Of a stretch of 64,000 bases of DNA, positions 1 to 10,640 are shown piece after piece. How positions within the stretch are numbered: position 1 is the stretch's first letter; each line of letters begins with the position of its first letter. The notes beneath the pieces were generated by a model that was given only the letters and a program-made list of their open reading frames with translations, was not told where the DNA came from and searched no databases. Source of the stretch: Acanthosepion pharaonis (taxonomy: Eukaryota; Mollusca; Cephalopoda; Sepiida; Sepiidae); the NCBI GenBank assembly GCA_903632075.3, contig CAHIKZ030001813.1, positions 7,712,501-7,776,500 of the forward strand. Direction: 5' to 3'. The position numbers were made by a program, and so were the translations under genes.

Positions 1-600
1 CTTCCTCTCTGTGACTAACCCAAGTTCATGAACAAGAACTGTATTATTTTTGCAAAACAACACACTTCATAATTGACTGTATTCCTTTCTAACACCAGAT
101 TCTATTCAACATAGAATCCTGAACATTCTTATTCAATAGAAATTCTTTTCAACATTCAATCCTAATCAGAATACAGTTAAAGGGAGACAGTTTTTTTCTC
201 CCTTAATTACTACACACCATTGCATGATTGTTTTGTATGTTATTGTTTCAATATATATTTTATTGTTGATGCACAGTTGCAGTCTCGTTGTTTTTTCTTG
301 AATCGTTAAATGTATAATAGATAAATGCTCTTAGTAGTCGCAATTACAATTTGATAACCTCAACGCATAAACCAAAGCAGCATTTACAATACTATACTTC
401 CAATCCGTTTTCTCTCATTCACTTACAAAATGTCATTAGATAAGAGAGACTCTGTTTCCCCTGATTTCTTGACTTGAATATTTCTCGTGAATATCATATT
501 TTCTAAGCCTTTTTCCCTGTGTGAGGACAGAAGTTTCAATTATCACTTTCTGATTCTAAATCTAAGTGCCACCTTTTTCTTCACTTTCCGGAAAATTAAG
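1..600. other. No gene seen
   Basis: AT-rich unique-looking sequence. Short near-repeats of 'attctattcaacatagaatcct' type wording occur around 60-180 (several 'ttcaacat' and 'aatcct' phrases), but there is no ORF, RNA gene or repeat family I can name. Confidence 0.5.
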
Positions 601-975
601 CTTATGGCCACATAACATTGAAACACCGGTCCACGTACGCTTACCGAAGTTAAGCAACTTTGAGACATGCCAGTACCTAGATGGCTGACTGCTTGGTGCT
701 GTAACCTTGGATCTACCTGTGCTGTATTGGTTAATGGCACGGACTTGTTAATCTGAAACCGGAGTTCTTATTTCTCTCAGTTTCCGTATATTCACGGGCA
801 AATATCATTATTATTCTTAATTCATCTCGTCTCCTACAGCTATGGGTTAATTAGTAAGATTTATATCAGTATTATTATTATCTCGAAAAACATTTTACCA
901 TTTAAAAATATTTTCTGACTTCAAATAGCTTACAAAAATTTGATAAGCCATAGACAAATAATCAATCAACCCTTA
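601..975 (+). mobile_element. 5S/tRNA chimeric SINE, copy 1
   Basis: The head (about 601-706) is 5S rRNA-like. It reads through the internal control region ('accgaagttaagcaactt', then 'agtacctagatgg') and ends in 'ggtgctgtaa'. A tRNA-like segment follows (about 715-770) with a weak box A ('attggttaatggc') and a decayed box B ('ggagttcttatttc'). The element ends with the family tail 'ttgataagccatagacaaa' at about 939-957. The same three-part order recurs at 14.4, 30.6, 5.1 and 58.4 kb. The 5S part is mutated and fused to unrelated DNA, so this is a SINE and not a 5S gene. RNA polymerase III transcription of the source gene is inferred from the family. Confidence 0.8.
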
Positions 976-2227
976 AAACATCTCTCGTTGCTTACATTGT
1001 TCGCCTATGGGATTTTTATTTATTTTATCAGTAATTGGATCGTCCATCATTTACTGTCATGTAGCAAGATTGATATTAGATAGCAGTTTACAACTGTTTT
1101 GTTTATTTCTAACGAGATTTTTTCCCCCGTTTCCTATTATTTGTTTAGCTGTTGGAAGACATCTTTTGTTATTTCTGTTTCTGTGTTGCATATTCAGCAA
1201 TCTCTTTTTCCAGATTTAAACTTCTAAGCTTGCTTCATTTTAAAATCTCCCACTCTTAGTTTATAACTTTGGCTTTTTATCTTGCAGACAAGATAAAAAG
1301 CTCCTTTACATTCTGCTCCTTTACAATTGATGAATCGTTTTACTACCTTGTCTACGAGATCCTGTACATTTTTTCAGCATCTGATTATTACTAAATGTCC
1401 CTACAATGCAAAAATCGGCTATCTCTTAAAGAAGAGAATTACTAAATGAGTTTTTTTTAATCGAATTCACCCTGTGCAAGGCATCAAGACACAACGGGAT
1501 ACTAGGTATAAGAGAATTAGATGAAGAATTAGACGATCATTAATAATGAGCGAGAACAATAGAAAAGTAATCAGAAGGAGAGTAAATCAAATTTGTCTGG
1601 AAAGCAAGAAGACGAAAGAGAATTCCATAAGCAAGAAGTGTAAGAAGAGCAACTTCTAGCATATAGTCAATTCAACTTTAAATGGATGGGACCTTATTGC
1701 TCCTCTAGTACTGCAGTTAAATTAAACTCTAGCTACATAACAAAGAGCGATATTTATTCTGTTCTCTACAGAAATGTGGCACAAGGCCGGAAAGTGGATT
1801 GGGGAAAGGACGGTCTTCTTCTGTCTTAACTATAACTTCGCTTGCCGCAAACACTGACCCAATCGTACGGACAAATATTCCTTACACCAAAACAACACAT
1901 TCATACGTACCTTTCTTACTACAACCACCATAATACCTCTTTGTCTCTATGAAAATATTAACTACTCCCCATATTTACAATTCATTGTCTGTGGGGGGGA
2001 GGGGAATAAAACAACAACAAAACATAACAAAGAGCTCACCAAAACAATTACCATGAAAGTATTTATAGAAAAGTTACAAAGAAACAACTTTACGCCGTTT
2101 GAAAGTGACTGCAGCCGAAAAGCCAGCTTAGGACCAATAATATAGCTGATTCTTCTTTGTATTTTATCAAGAATTTCTGAATATAAAGCAAGAGCACCAG
2201 GCAGCAATATAAGGACCGTGAACAAAT

Positions 2228-2229
<2 letters not shown>
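976..2229. other. No gene seen
   Basis: AT-rich sequence. Short hydrophobic ORFs here (for example 70 codons at 1007-1219) have no recognisable homology or coding signature. A purine-rich stretch at about 1500-1650 resembles decayed retroelement sequence but nothing in it can be named. Confidence 0.4.

Positions 2230-2259
<30 letters not shown>
2230..2259. repeat. (TA)15 microsatellite
   Basis: Pure alternating TA that runs directly into the left end of the Tc1-like element, so the TA target site lies inside or at the edge of the microsatellite. Confidence 0.95.
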
Positions 2260-2260
<1 letters not shown>

Positions 2261-2470
2261 TGCGTGCCAAATTATTATCGAGATAACTTTTTTTCGAATA
2301 TTTCGTAAACCGTCCAATTAATTTACACAAAATTTTCACACGATGTTCGCAACGCTATCCTGCGCAATTACTGAAATTTTCGTATTGATCTGCGCAATAT
2401 AAACAAACTGGCGCCATATTAGTTATCAGCACGGTGATTTGCGAGTGCCAAATTATTAGAAAGGTTTAGT
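2260..2470 (+). repeat. Left IR/DR arm of the DD37E Tc1-like element
   Basis: Outer and inner copies of 'tgccaaattatta' are 181 bp apart. The segment between them ('ccgtccaattaattta', 'gatctgcgcaata', 'atcagcacggtgattt') is matched in inverted form by 3621-3828. Confidence 0.9.
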
Positions 2471-2602
2471 AAAATTCCCAGAATTGAGCAAACAAAACGT
2501 TTATTAATGCTGCACGTGAATGTTTATGATCAAAAGAAGCTAATAAATAAGCTAATCAAACAAATAATAACAGATATAAACAAACGCACAGTTTTAAACA
2601 AA

Positions 2603-3601
2603 TTAATAGGGAATGTGCTTTCGCTGTTTTGAAATTACTTGAAGAAGTCGACGATCCATAGAATTTGTCAATTGTAGGATGTCATCTGCTGAATGCCGCG
2701 AGATATGTCAAGAATTGCTTCCCACAACTCAGCGTTGCTCCTGAATTGTCTACCGTTGGCGTACATTCTTCGCTTCATGATGCTCCAAAAGTTTTCGATT
2801 GAGTTCAAATCCGGAGAATTTGCTGGCTACTTCATTTTTCGAGGTCCATCTAAGCCTAACTGTTTCAAATATTCAGTAGTCTTGTGAGCAGCATGTGAGG
2901 GAGCATTATCTTGCATAAAAAAATGCCCGTTCTGAAGGGAACTCTTTGTCTTTTAATCCACGGTTGAAGATGCTCCTTCATAAACGTTATGTATGCATCA
3001 GCAGTCATTTTGACGCCATCTGGTACTCTCCATGGGCCTACTAATGTGTTTCCAATAATACCACCTTAGATCATTATGCCTCCACCGCCTTGTTGGAGTC
3101 TCAAACGCTGATGTCGATTCTGTCCATTCATTACCCAGCATTTGCACCATCTATCTGGCCCATCAAGTGTTGCTCGAGTTTCGTCTGTGAACAAAACTTT
3201 AGAGAAGTCAATCTTCATATTGTCTTCGGCACATTTCAATTGATTTTGAATGTGATTTCTCGTCAACGGAGGCTTCGATACAGGTTTGACGGTTGTTGCT
3301 ATTTCCCTCAGATACCGACACCGAGTACTTTTAGACACAGTAGGATCCCCAATGCGACTGAAAAGCTCTTGACTGGTAAGTCCAGGGTTCTTCGTGGCCT
3401 CTCGTTTAAGTTGTGACATGAGACGAGATGAAATAGCCCTCGGCTTGCCTTTATCTGCCTTTTTGCGTACTTGTGTAGGGTCGGCAGTGAACTTTTTCAC
3501 TGTTTGATGACACCTCCCTATCATTTTAGAAATTTCTAGAGTAGATTTACCATTTGAGAGTTCTGAGGTGATAGTTTTCTTAAACTGCTTTTACGGCCCA
3601 T
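2603..3601 (-). pseudogene. Tc1-like DD37E transposase pseudogene
   Basis: This would encode the cut-and-paste transposase of the surrounding element, about 333 codons, a normal Tc1 length. Reading on the minus strand, the start is taken at 3601 (MGRKSS), followed by a paired-type helix-turn-helix region (KSTLEISKMIGRCHQTVKKF). The first catalytic Asp is in 'LFTDETRATLDGPDRW', the second in 'MQDNAPSHAAHKT', and the Glu in 'NSPDLNSIENFW'. I count 37 residues between the second Asp and the Glu, so the triad is DD37E and not the DD34E of classic Tc1. The end is the typical 'LLQVISKQRKHIPY' followed by TAA at 2603-2605. Breaks include a frameshift near the N-terminus (about 3570), an in-frame TAA at 3066-3068, a shift in a run of seven T before the second Asp, a TAG seven residues before the end of the catalytic spacer region, and a shift near the C-terminus. 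It cannot make a whole protein. Confidence 0.9.
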
Positions 3602-3620
3602 CTTTTCACTAAATTCTTAC

Positions 3621-3828
3621 ACTTTTCTAATAATTTGGCACGCTCAAATCACCGTGCTGATAACAAATATGGCACCAGTTTGTTTACATTGCGCAGATCA
3701 GGTCGAAAATTTCAGTGATTGAGCAGGTCCGTGTTGCCAAACTTTTGTGAAAATGTTGTGTGAATTGATTGGACGATTTTTGGAATATTAGAAAAAAGTT
3801 ATCGAGATAATAATTTGGCAAAGCAGTG
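3621..3828 (-). repeat. Right IR/DR arm of the DD37E Tc1-like element
   Basis: Inverted counterpart of 2260-2470, with inner and outer 'taataatttggca' motifs 180 bp apart. The right terminus reads 'gcagtgta' into the TA target. Confidence 0.9.
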
Positions 3829-3831
3829 TAT

Positions 3832-3877
<46 letters not shown>

Positions 3878-3878
3878 G
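3829..3878. repeat. (CA)n(TA)n compound microsatellite
   Basis: Begins at the TA target of the transposon and runs into the palindrome at 3879. Confidence 0.95.
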
Positions 3879-3958
3879 CATTTCATTGAAAAACGACAGA
3901 CAAGGTGCTTTTACTTTAAATAAAAGCACCTTGTCTGTCAATTTTCGATGAAATGTGC

Positions 3959-3961
<3 letters not shown>
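3879..3961. repeat. Palindrome between two compound microsatellites
   Basis: Core arms 'gacagacaaggtgctttta' (3895-3913) and its exact reverse complement (3921-3939) are separated by 7 nt. Imperfect pairing extends outward ('gcatttcattg' with 'cgatgaaatgtgc'). (CA)n(TA)n lies on the left and (CA)n(TA)n on the right. Confidence 0.9.

Positions 3962-4044
<83 letters not shown>
3962..4044. repeat. (CA)n(TA)n compound microsatellite
   Basis: About 23 CA units followed by about 18 TA units, starting directly at the palindrome. Confidence 0.95.
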
Positions 4045-4048
<4 letters not shown>

Positions 4049-4365
4049 TTCAGGCGAGAAAGATGTCTAGCAAGACACAGTGGCCAAACTTTAGTGTCAT
4101 CTGACCTAGCAATATAGTCTTTCCACATCATGTCATTCAAGAATTTCACTATGAGAAGTTGCAAAATAAACTTAGCATGATGGAAGGCTGGAAGAGATCT
4201 CTCAGAGGGCAGGTATTTGGAAGTGTTAATATTAACAAGTCATTCTTTGCCCTTGTTAATAACAGACAGTAGGTTTGTTTTAGATTAGTCGCCCATTTGA
4301 ACTTATCGATCTGATCAGAGCATCAAAACCAGAGTAAATATTTAAGGGCTGATTACATCAGGAAG

Positions 4366-4930
4366 TCAATGGCTTATTGTATGTTTGTTGTAGGAGAAAG
4401 TGCGTGGTAAGTCCAGATTATAATTATGCGTGAGATAAGTGATATTTGATCTCGTGAACCGTGATCTGATGTGGTTAAAATCATAGTGTTGGAGGAAGCA
4501 TACTTTCGGGAATATGTTCCACAAAGTAATGACTCTTGGGAAGAAGTAGTTCGAATCGAAATTACTTTTTACAAACGGGATACGACCGGAAAGAAGATGG
4601 TACGCTCCCGTGTGTATAACATGGCGGGCTATAGCTGTAACGCTTGGAACATTTTCCATAGAAATAGTGTTAGAATAGCCAACGGTACTAGAATTTTTGT
4701 GTTCCTTTGAGAGGGGTTATAAAGTGGAAAATAATTAAATGCCCACGGGTTGTCATTAATACTGTTGAAATCTAAAGGTGGAAAGCGAGAACGGGACAGC
4801 TTCAGCCCAGATATAACAACAATACTCAGTTTTTAGTTTGGACTGAATTTTGCAAATATACAACATGGCAGGTGGAGCCATATCATATTGATTTTCTATA
4901 GGCAAAAAAACTGTACAGGGAAGTTTTAAA
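4366..4930 (-). pseudogene. CR1/Jockey-like non-LTR RT, C-terminal relic
   Basis: This is the 3' part of a reverse-transcribed, 5'-truncated non-LTR retrotransposon. Read on the minus strand, the fragment 'KTEYCCYIWAEAVPFSLS' matches the RT thumb-region motif of CR1-type elements (LEYCxHIWxGA), and an open stretch at 4366-4659 carries 'FFPRVITLWNIFPKV', the conserved C-terminal 'ffs.RVi..WN.LP' box. The first 200 bp are in a different frame and contain stops, so it is broken. The same family occurs on the plus strand at 44.86 kb. Function of the intact parent would be RT and endonuclease for target-primed integration. The exact clade cannot be fixed by eye. Confidence 0.75.
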
Positions 4931-5125
4931 AAATATTAAAGCCAAGCCCCAAGAGACTTTCCTTAGACAGTACCTCTTCTTTCGGAGGGGGGTGGGTTTA
5001 CTGCCCGGCTACTGAGACGGCCTTAAAAAGGGAAGTAATGGGCTTGTTTTTTTTCTACGGCATTGCTGTCAAAACTCACTTTAAGACTTGACCTTGCGTG
5101 GGTACGCTGAAAAGTACCCAAATCT

Positions 5126-5511
5126 GATTGATTGATTGTTTTTCTACGGCTTATCAACACAGAATATTTGAAGCCACAAAATGTTTTGATTGTGGACATA
5201 TTTGGAGGAAAATAATAATGATTTAGTGATGCAAGTATTATTAATTAACCCATAGGATAGGGAGAAGAGGAGGATTAATACCTTCCCCAAGTGTATTTGC
5301 GCGTAAGTGAATATATCGAACCCAGTGAGAATTGAATCTCTGCTCTCCGACTAACAACTCCGAACCATTATTAATTAAACCACCCACACATACAAACTTA
5401 CAGTACATGGTATTTTCAAACAGTCACCCATCTAGGGACTGGCCACCTTTGACGTTGCTTACCATCGGTAATCGTACAGAAGCTGGCGTTTCAAAGTGAT
5501 GCAGCCGTAAG
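5126..5511 (-). mobile_element. 5S/tRNA chimeric SINE, copy 2
   Basis: Minus-strand order: a 5S-like head (ends at 5511; 'ttaccgatggtaagcaacg', then 'agtccctagatgggtgac'), a tRNA-like segment with box A 'ggtggtttaattaataatgg' and box B 'agattcaattctcac' (about 5325-5400), then the family tail 'gttgataagccgtagaaaaa' and 'caatcaatcaatc' ending at 5126. It is truncated or mutated, but all three modules are clear. Confidence 0.85.
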
Positions 5512-7428
5512 TCAGTCAGAATCAGGTTCAAAGCAATGAATACATCAATAAAATATAATCGTCTTCCGAGTCCAACCAGATCTAATAAAACAGTATAATA
5601 GTGGAATGGAACAAAAAATGTTATCGCTTTGTTTTTTGAGTTTGGCGATATGGCAATTATTGATTAAATAATTAGAATTAAATAGAATATAATCAATAAT
5701 AATAATAAAAAAGGTTTTTTGTTCATATCACGCAGTTGGTTAACATAGCGATCATTAAAGACTCGCATCATAGTACCAGGATCTCCTGATGTTGCTTTGG
5801 CTTGCCTCATATCAGTGAAGTATATATTTATATTTATAACCAAGATGTTGGCCAGGTATCGATTCTAGTTAAATGAATTTTAAGTTCCCATTTTTAATGC
5901 ATATAATCGTTTCCATAATTTTGAACCTAAATAACTTCTGAGATTTCCTTGAATTTAGCTCTCGAATATACAAAGCTGTGACTAAAATCAGAAGGATTAA
6001 AAGAAATGATACAACAAAAAGAAAACCAATATGACTGCAGCAATCATCAGCATCTGTAATATGTGTGCTGACTTAATAAGCACAGAAAATATTTCCCACT
6101 GGAAGATCGAGATAACATTCGATAAGCTGATTTACTGCATTGTCTCTTGTAACATATATTACAAAAATGACTAAATATTATAAATATGGATGTGTGAGAT
6201 TGTCAAACCTGAACGTACCTATTCTACTATTAATAGATCCTCCTACACATAATAACTAGTAGTAGTAGTAGCAGTAGCCAGTTGAGCTCAGTGGTGTTGA
6301 AGTATCAACCATCACAACGAGATTACTGCGTCATTTACTTTTATTTCAAGTTCCTAACGTTTTGTACGTCGGACCCTTATAGGACCGACTTAGCGAAATA
6401 CAAGCCTCCACTGTAAAAACTACTCTACAACAGATATTCTGACAGTTATCAGCGTAGGAAATAAAATCGACAAAACAAGTTCGAATACCGGGAAGTTGTG
6501 GCTTATTTACATCGACAAATGTCATTGGAATAGTTAAAAAATATACACCTAGTCTAGATAATCCTACTCTAATATAATCACAATATCTGTATAAGCGGTT
6601 CAGTGCTAAAAAGAACTATGGGCCCTATACATAGAAATTGTCAGGATAGTCCACTATTTATTGCATAACAAGTAATTTTGTAAACGAGTGTATAATGCCA
6701 GCTATGACGTAAGCGCGAGAAACATTGAAATAAAATAAAAATACTGTAAAGAAGATACGTAGTGTGGTGGTTATTAGTGATGGAATAAAATAGCCGAAAA
6801 GAATATAAAAGCGATGAACAAAGCTGTGGATGAAGATTTGCATTTTTCGTGAGTACGTTTGTGCAGGATCCGATTAAATATAATGAAATTCTGAGAGAAT
6901 TTCGTTATCCCTTCATTTGGTAGACTTATAGGTTCTGTATGAGCTTGTTTATGTAAACTTACGACATTTATATGCTTTGCTATGTTTGTTGAGGTAGGTG
7001 ACTAGCTGGGAACGGAGAAGCCCCTCACAGGGACAACATGACATGGACTATCTGTTGAGTCCATTTTTGATATACTGCTTTTGGCAATGTTAACAAGAGG
7101 TCTTTAGCAGAAGTCTAATTGTAGTCACGTGGGTTATTTTGGAGTAAAAATTCCGAAAATCTAGGAAGATTGTAGAAATGAGCGGGACACCGTGCAAATA
7201 GACGGAAAAGCAGTCGGTCTAAAATATTAATTGATTACTATCCAATGTACAGAAGAGGATAGATTGTAGAATTAGATTCATGCATTTATTGTATTACATC
7301 TCGAATTTGTGCAAGTTAAACACATAGAGGCTCCTAACCAAGTATAACAACTGATGCATTCTAATTGGTTGAAAAATATTAAGGAGGTGTTGACATATTC
7401 CCGAGCGTATGTAAATATAAATATAACA
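5512..7428. other. No gene seen
   Basis: AT-rich sequence with no ORF above about 60 codons that looks coding. A short (AGT)n run lies at 6258-6275. Nothing else can be supported. Confidence 0.4.
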
Positions 7429-7539
7429 AGTGAACATTGAATTCAACACTCAGAGGCGAGAGGCTGTTTCATGTTGGACGCAATCGTCAGGCCACCTGTG
7501 ACAGCCTTTCGCCTCTGAGTTTTGACTTCAATGTTCACT
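7429..7539. repeat. Palindrome with ~39-bp arms beside (CATA)n(TA)n
   Basis: The left arm 7429-7467 pairs with the right arm 7501-7539 ('agtgaacattga', 'actcagaggcga', 'aggctgt' all matched, about three mismatches) around a 33-nt loop. Pairing continues weakly into 'tataac' / 'ttatacta'. The right side runs into (CATA)n then (TA)n. Confidence 0.9.
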
Positions 7540-7548
7540 TTTATACTA

Positions 7549-7555
7549 TACATAC

Positions 7556-7611
<56 letters not shown>
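7549..7611. repeat. (CATA)n(TA)n microsatellite
   Basis: About five CATA units followed by about 21 TA units. Confidence 0.95.
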
Positions 7612-7613
<2 letters not shown>

Positions 7614-8008
7614 CGCGCATGCGTGTTGTTTGTTTTTGATTTTGTCGACAGCACAGGAGAAACCAATCATGGGTGTGAGACAATTTCTGCTACCACATCA
7701 GCCTTTACTTCTGGCTACGTAACTCCGCAGACAGCAATCCCATGATTATTATGTGTGCGGCGCAATAGAGGTTGGTGCCTACAAAATTCCTTTTAACAAC
7801 AATGAGGAACTGAAAAAAAGATTATGGCAGCATTCCCCAACATAAACAAGAAGACCGTCCAGAAAAGTTGCAGGTGATTCCGAAGTCGTCTCGATTGATT
7901 GAATTCAATGGCGATCTGATTGATCGAATTTATTCTCTAGGATTTCAAAATATTTTTGTGTAAATTTGGTAAATATATCTGGTAAAATTAAAACAACTTA
8001 ATCGTCGC
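7612..8008. other. No gene seen
   Basis: Unique-looking sequence between two microsatellites. Confidence 0.4.
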
Positions 8009-8024
8009 ACTCTCTCTCTCTCTC

Positions 8025-8086
<62 letters not shown>
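8009..8086. repeat. (CT)n then (TA)n microsatellite
   Basis: (CT)8 at about 8010-8026, followed by about 28 TA units. Confidence 0.95.
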
Positions 8087-8089
<3 letters not shown>

Positions 8090-8521
8090 AATTTACTAAT
8101 TTAAACATATGGTTACATCGCTACACCTGAATTACCATGTTTCAAAAACAGAAACTAAATACTTCAAATTTAATTACAGAATTAAATTAAAATCCCTAGT
8201 ACTGTTTGATTTTTGAATTTTAGAATATTTAATTTTGAAATTTACTGAGTTTTCTAAGCATATACATTCGTAAAAATAGTTTCTAAGGATACGGAGAGAT
8301 TATAACAAGTGGTGGTAGAGTATTCATTTTCATTGACATCTATTATATCAAAATATGAGTTATTTTCGATATGAGGTTAAGTTAAGGTTGGGTAGGAGTT
8401 CCTTTTTTCAGAAAATGATTACGTCTTTATGTTCTGCCGAATTGTATTGAGCACTGTTCTTTAAAAAATAAAAATAATTAATAAGAACACCGGCTTGTAA
8501 ATCGTACTGTTCTTTCTCTTT

Positions 8522-8527
<6 letters not shown>
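8087..8527. other. No gene seen
   Basis: AT-rich intervening sequence with no recognisable element. Confidence 0.4.

Positions 8528-8575
<48 letters not shown>
8528..8575. repeat. (TA)n microsatellite
   Basis: About 24 TA units preceded by a T run. It abuts the dispersed repeat at 8576. Confidence 0.95.
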
Positions 8576-8579
<4 letters not shown>

Positions 8580-8690
8580 AAGATGTTGTAGTGGTTCCGA
8601 CGAGAGAAAAGTATGTATATTAAAAAGAAGAGAAGAGAGGTGCCGCAAACGTTTCTGGTTGTAATGAGGATTTATTTAGAAAAAAATATT
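8576..8690 (+). repeat. Dispersed (TA)n-flanked repeat R2, copy 1
   Basis: Contains 'gtagtggttccgacgagaga', 'tgtatattaaaaagaagaga' and 'ccgcaaacgtttctgg'. The same phrases in the same order occur on the minus strand at 43730-43838, also bounded by (TA)n on both sides. The hammerhead fold at 8709-8753 begins 19 bp further on, so R2 and the ribozyme may belong to one retroelement end. No ORF. Confidence 0.8.
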
Positions 8691-8708
8691 ATGCTGTGTT
8701 TTACATAA

Positions 8709-8753
8709 TTTTACTACACGTGTTTCTGGTCTCGCGACCGTCTTCAGGTAAAA
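8709..8753 (-). ncRNA. Hammerhead-ribozyme-like motif
   Basis: Read on the minus strand this folds as a minimal type I hammerhead. Stem I is UUUUAC (8753-8748) with GUAAAA (8714-8709), 6 perfect pairs. Next comes the core CUGAAGA (8747-8741, matching CUGANGA). Stem II is GGUC-GCGA-GACC (8739-8728) with a GNRA loop. The core GAAA is at 8726-8723. Stem III is a two-pair AC/GU stem around loop ACGU. The cleavage triplet is GUA (8717-8715). All invariant core bases are present. The one flaw is a C/A mismatch at the base of stem II (8740 with 8727). Minimal hammerheads of this form are known in Penelope-like retroelements and retrozymes. Whether this copy cleaves is untested. Confidence 0.75.
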
Positions 8754-9059
8754 GCGGAGATTTCCACATATTAAAAATAATAAATTGTTTCCTTATGTTT
8801 TTCAATATTAAATATTCTCGATATGAGACATTTTCTGTTTTTGTATTAGTAATCTGAATTTCTTTCTTGAATTGGCCATGAAGAGTTCTGCGCGAAGGGT
8901 CATAAAATAATTAAGGTTGGTCCAAGCGAAATGATGAATTACTTATCGGCATTTTATCTTTTAATGTTTTACTGACCCCTCTGCGTTCTTAGATCTGTTT
9001 CTATTTTCGTGTGTTTCTGTCAGCATGCGTGTATATATGCGTGCGTATATTCCCCCTCC

Positions 9060-9310
9060 ATACATATACTGTCTTACTACGAGGAATTAGTAAACTCATT
9101 TGTACATATACACGCATACACGCACATACGCACATACACACCATCCCACCGCAAGGAATCAGTACATACACACACATACATACACACACATACACACATA
9201 CTTCCCAAGCTACACGGAACCAGTATACACATACACACATACATACAAACACATACGTACATGCACACACACGTACTTCCTAAGTTGTGTGGGGTTTGGG
9301 TGTGTGCTCG
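9060..9310. repeat. CA-rich minisatellite, ~60-75-bp units
   Basis: Three to four diverged units, each starting with a phrase like 'ttactacgaggaattagta', 'cccaccgcaaggaatcagta' or 'cccaagctacacggaaccag' and followed by a (CACATA)-like stretch. Overlapping long ORFs in all frames come from the repeat and are not genes. Confidence 0.8.
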
Positions 9311-9751
9311 TGACTAGTTCCCCTGTTTTGTCAACATGCGTATATGTATATATAAATGTGTGCATACATATATATACCCTCGTGTCTCCCGTATATGAGC
9401 GTGCGTTCATGTATGTGAGTGATTTGATCATTGTATTTGGTCAGCTTGTGTGCATGTTGTGTGTTTTTGTGTGTGGGGTTATGATCTATTTAGTTCGGAT
9501 TTACATGTGTTTATAACGATATATATAATATTTGCATAATTTTATATATCAACAGAGAGTATTTAGAAAATAGTATGACTTTTTTTTTCAATTTGTCATA
9601 CTATATTTGTAAAAATATATTGTATAACGATGTCAAATTTCTTATATATCAAGAACATTTTAGAACGAAAAATGTATGACAATGTGGAAAAAGGTTTCGT
9701 ATTATGCGTTTCGTACATTCTTTTCCGATGTATTCCTCGGGGACGGAACGC
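9311..9751. other. TG-rich low-complexity sequence, no gene
   Basis: Cryptic GT/AT-rich sequence (for example 'tgtatatgtatata'-like phrases to about 9480), then AT-rich sequence. No gene seen. Confidence 0.5.

Positions 9752-9783
<32 letters not shown>
9752..9783. repeat. (TA)16 microsatellite
   Basis: Pure TA tract. Confidence 0.95.
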
Positions 9784-9785
<2 letters not shown>

Positions 9786-10114
9786 TACAAACACTAAAAG
9801 TGTGAACCATAATATCCAGCATTAAGTGTATCTTATCGAGTGTCATAAGAGAGATACTAATTTTATGTCGTAAGATAGAATCCCCTCCCCCAACCAAAAA
9901 ATCAATATGATGAGTCTCGTCATTATAAAAAGAGAATCGGTATTGAAAAAGATGAAGTTGCTATATGACTAATAATAACTGATAATGCCTCATGAAAGCA
10001 GAAATTGGTCGAATATTGGAGAAATGTTATTTAAATTTTTATTAGTAACCACAAAAATGGTTGCAAATAAAATATCATCAACAAAGAATTTCCTTTGTTT
10101 TGTAATTTATTATG

Positions 10115-10116
<2 letters not shown>

Positions 10117-10183
<67 letters not shown>
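10117..10183. repeat. (TA)33 microsatellite
   Basis: Pure TA tract of about 66 bp. Confidence 0.95.
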
Positions 10184-10186
<3 letters not shown>

Positions 10187-10640
10187 TTGATAATTTTATT
10201 CTATACACGGGCGTACAAAAAAAAGTTGGTCCAACTACATCGATGTTTCAATATTTTTATCAGAACGCTTTTATCATTGAGGTTTGTAGACTAGGACGAT
10301 TTGAAAATGCATTTGATGCATTTAACTGAGGATCCATCGCTTTAACTATCTTCATGCCGAAAAAAAAACGATGCAGAAATATTGGGGCAATGAAAGATCT
10401 GATATGATTTCACGATTATATACAAATTTCTAAGTTGGAATATTTCCATCTCGTTAAAATCTGGGTAAGTTATCATGGCAAGTCAATGTTGTTGAACATC
10501 AGCTTATTTTCTACACTAGTATCATGTCTAAACTTTCTTCTTAAGCAGATGAATGTTGTGGCTCCGAATAGGTTGTTATTTTCAATGGGAAGATGTCTCA
10601 ATCAGTGGTAGCTCGGAGACTGTGAATTTTCAAAAACCGT
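10184..10640. other. No gene seen; possible 5' flank of a Tc1 relic
   Basis: Begins with 'tatacacgggcgtacaaaaa', which could be a decayed transposon end, but no matching inverted end was found. Confidence 0.3.

Larger units (their letters stand above)
2260..3828 (-). mobile_element. Tc1-like DD37E transposon with IR/DR ends
   Basis: An approximately 1.57-kb element bounded by TA. Both ends carry long imperfect inverted repeats of about 210 bp. Inside each arm the 13-mer 'tgccaaattatta' occurs twice (2265-2277 and 2446-2458 at left; inverted at 3628-3640 and 3808-3820 at right). This is the IR/DR arrangement known from Sleeping Beauty-type Tc1 elements. A decayed transposase lies on the minus strand between the arms. 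The left end abuts (TA)n and the right end abuts (CA)n(TA)n. Decay of the ORF says the copy is dead. Mobilisation in trans cannot be judged because the terminal repeats are diverged. Confidence 0.9.

Noticed and set aside
601..706. Functional 5S rRNA gene
   Set aside because: The 5S-like part is mutated, and fused to a tRNA-like segment and a tail shared with four other copies, so it is a SINE head.
9001..9516. Several overlapping ORFs rich in His, Thr and Tyr or Cys and Val
   Set aside because: They are translations of a CA/TG-rich minisatellite in multiple frames.
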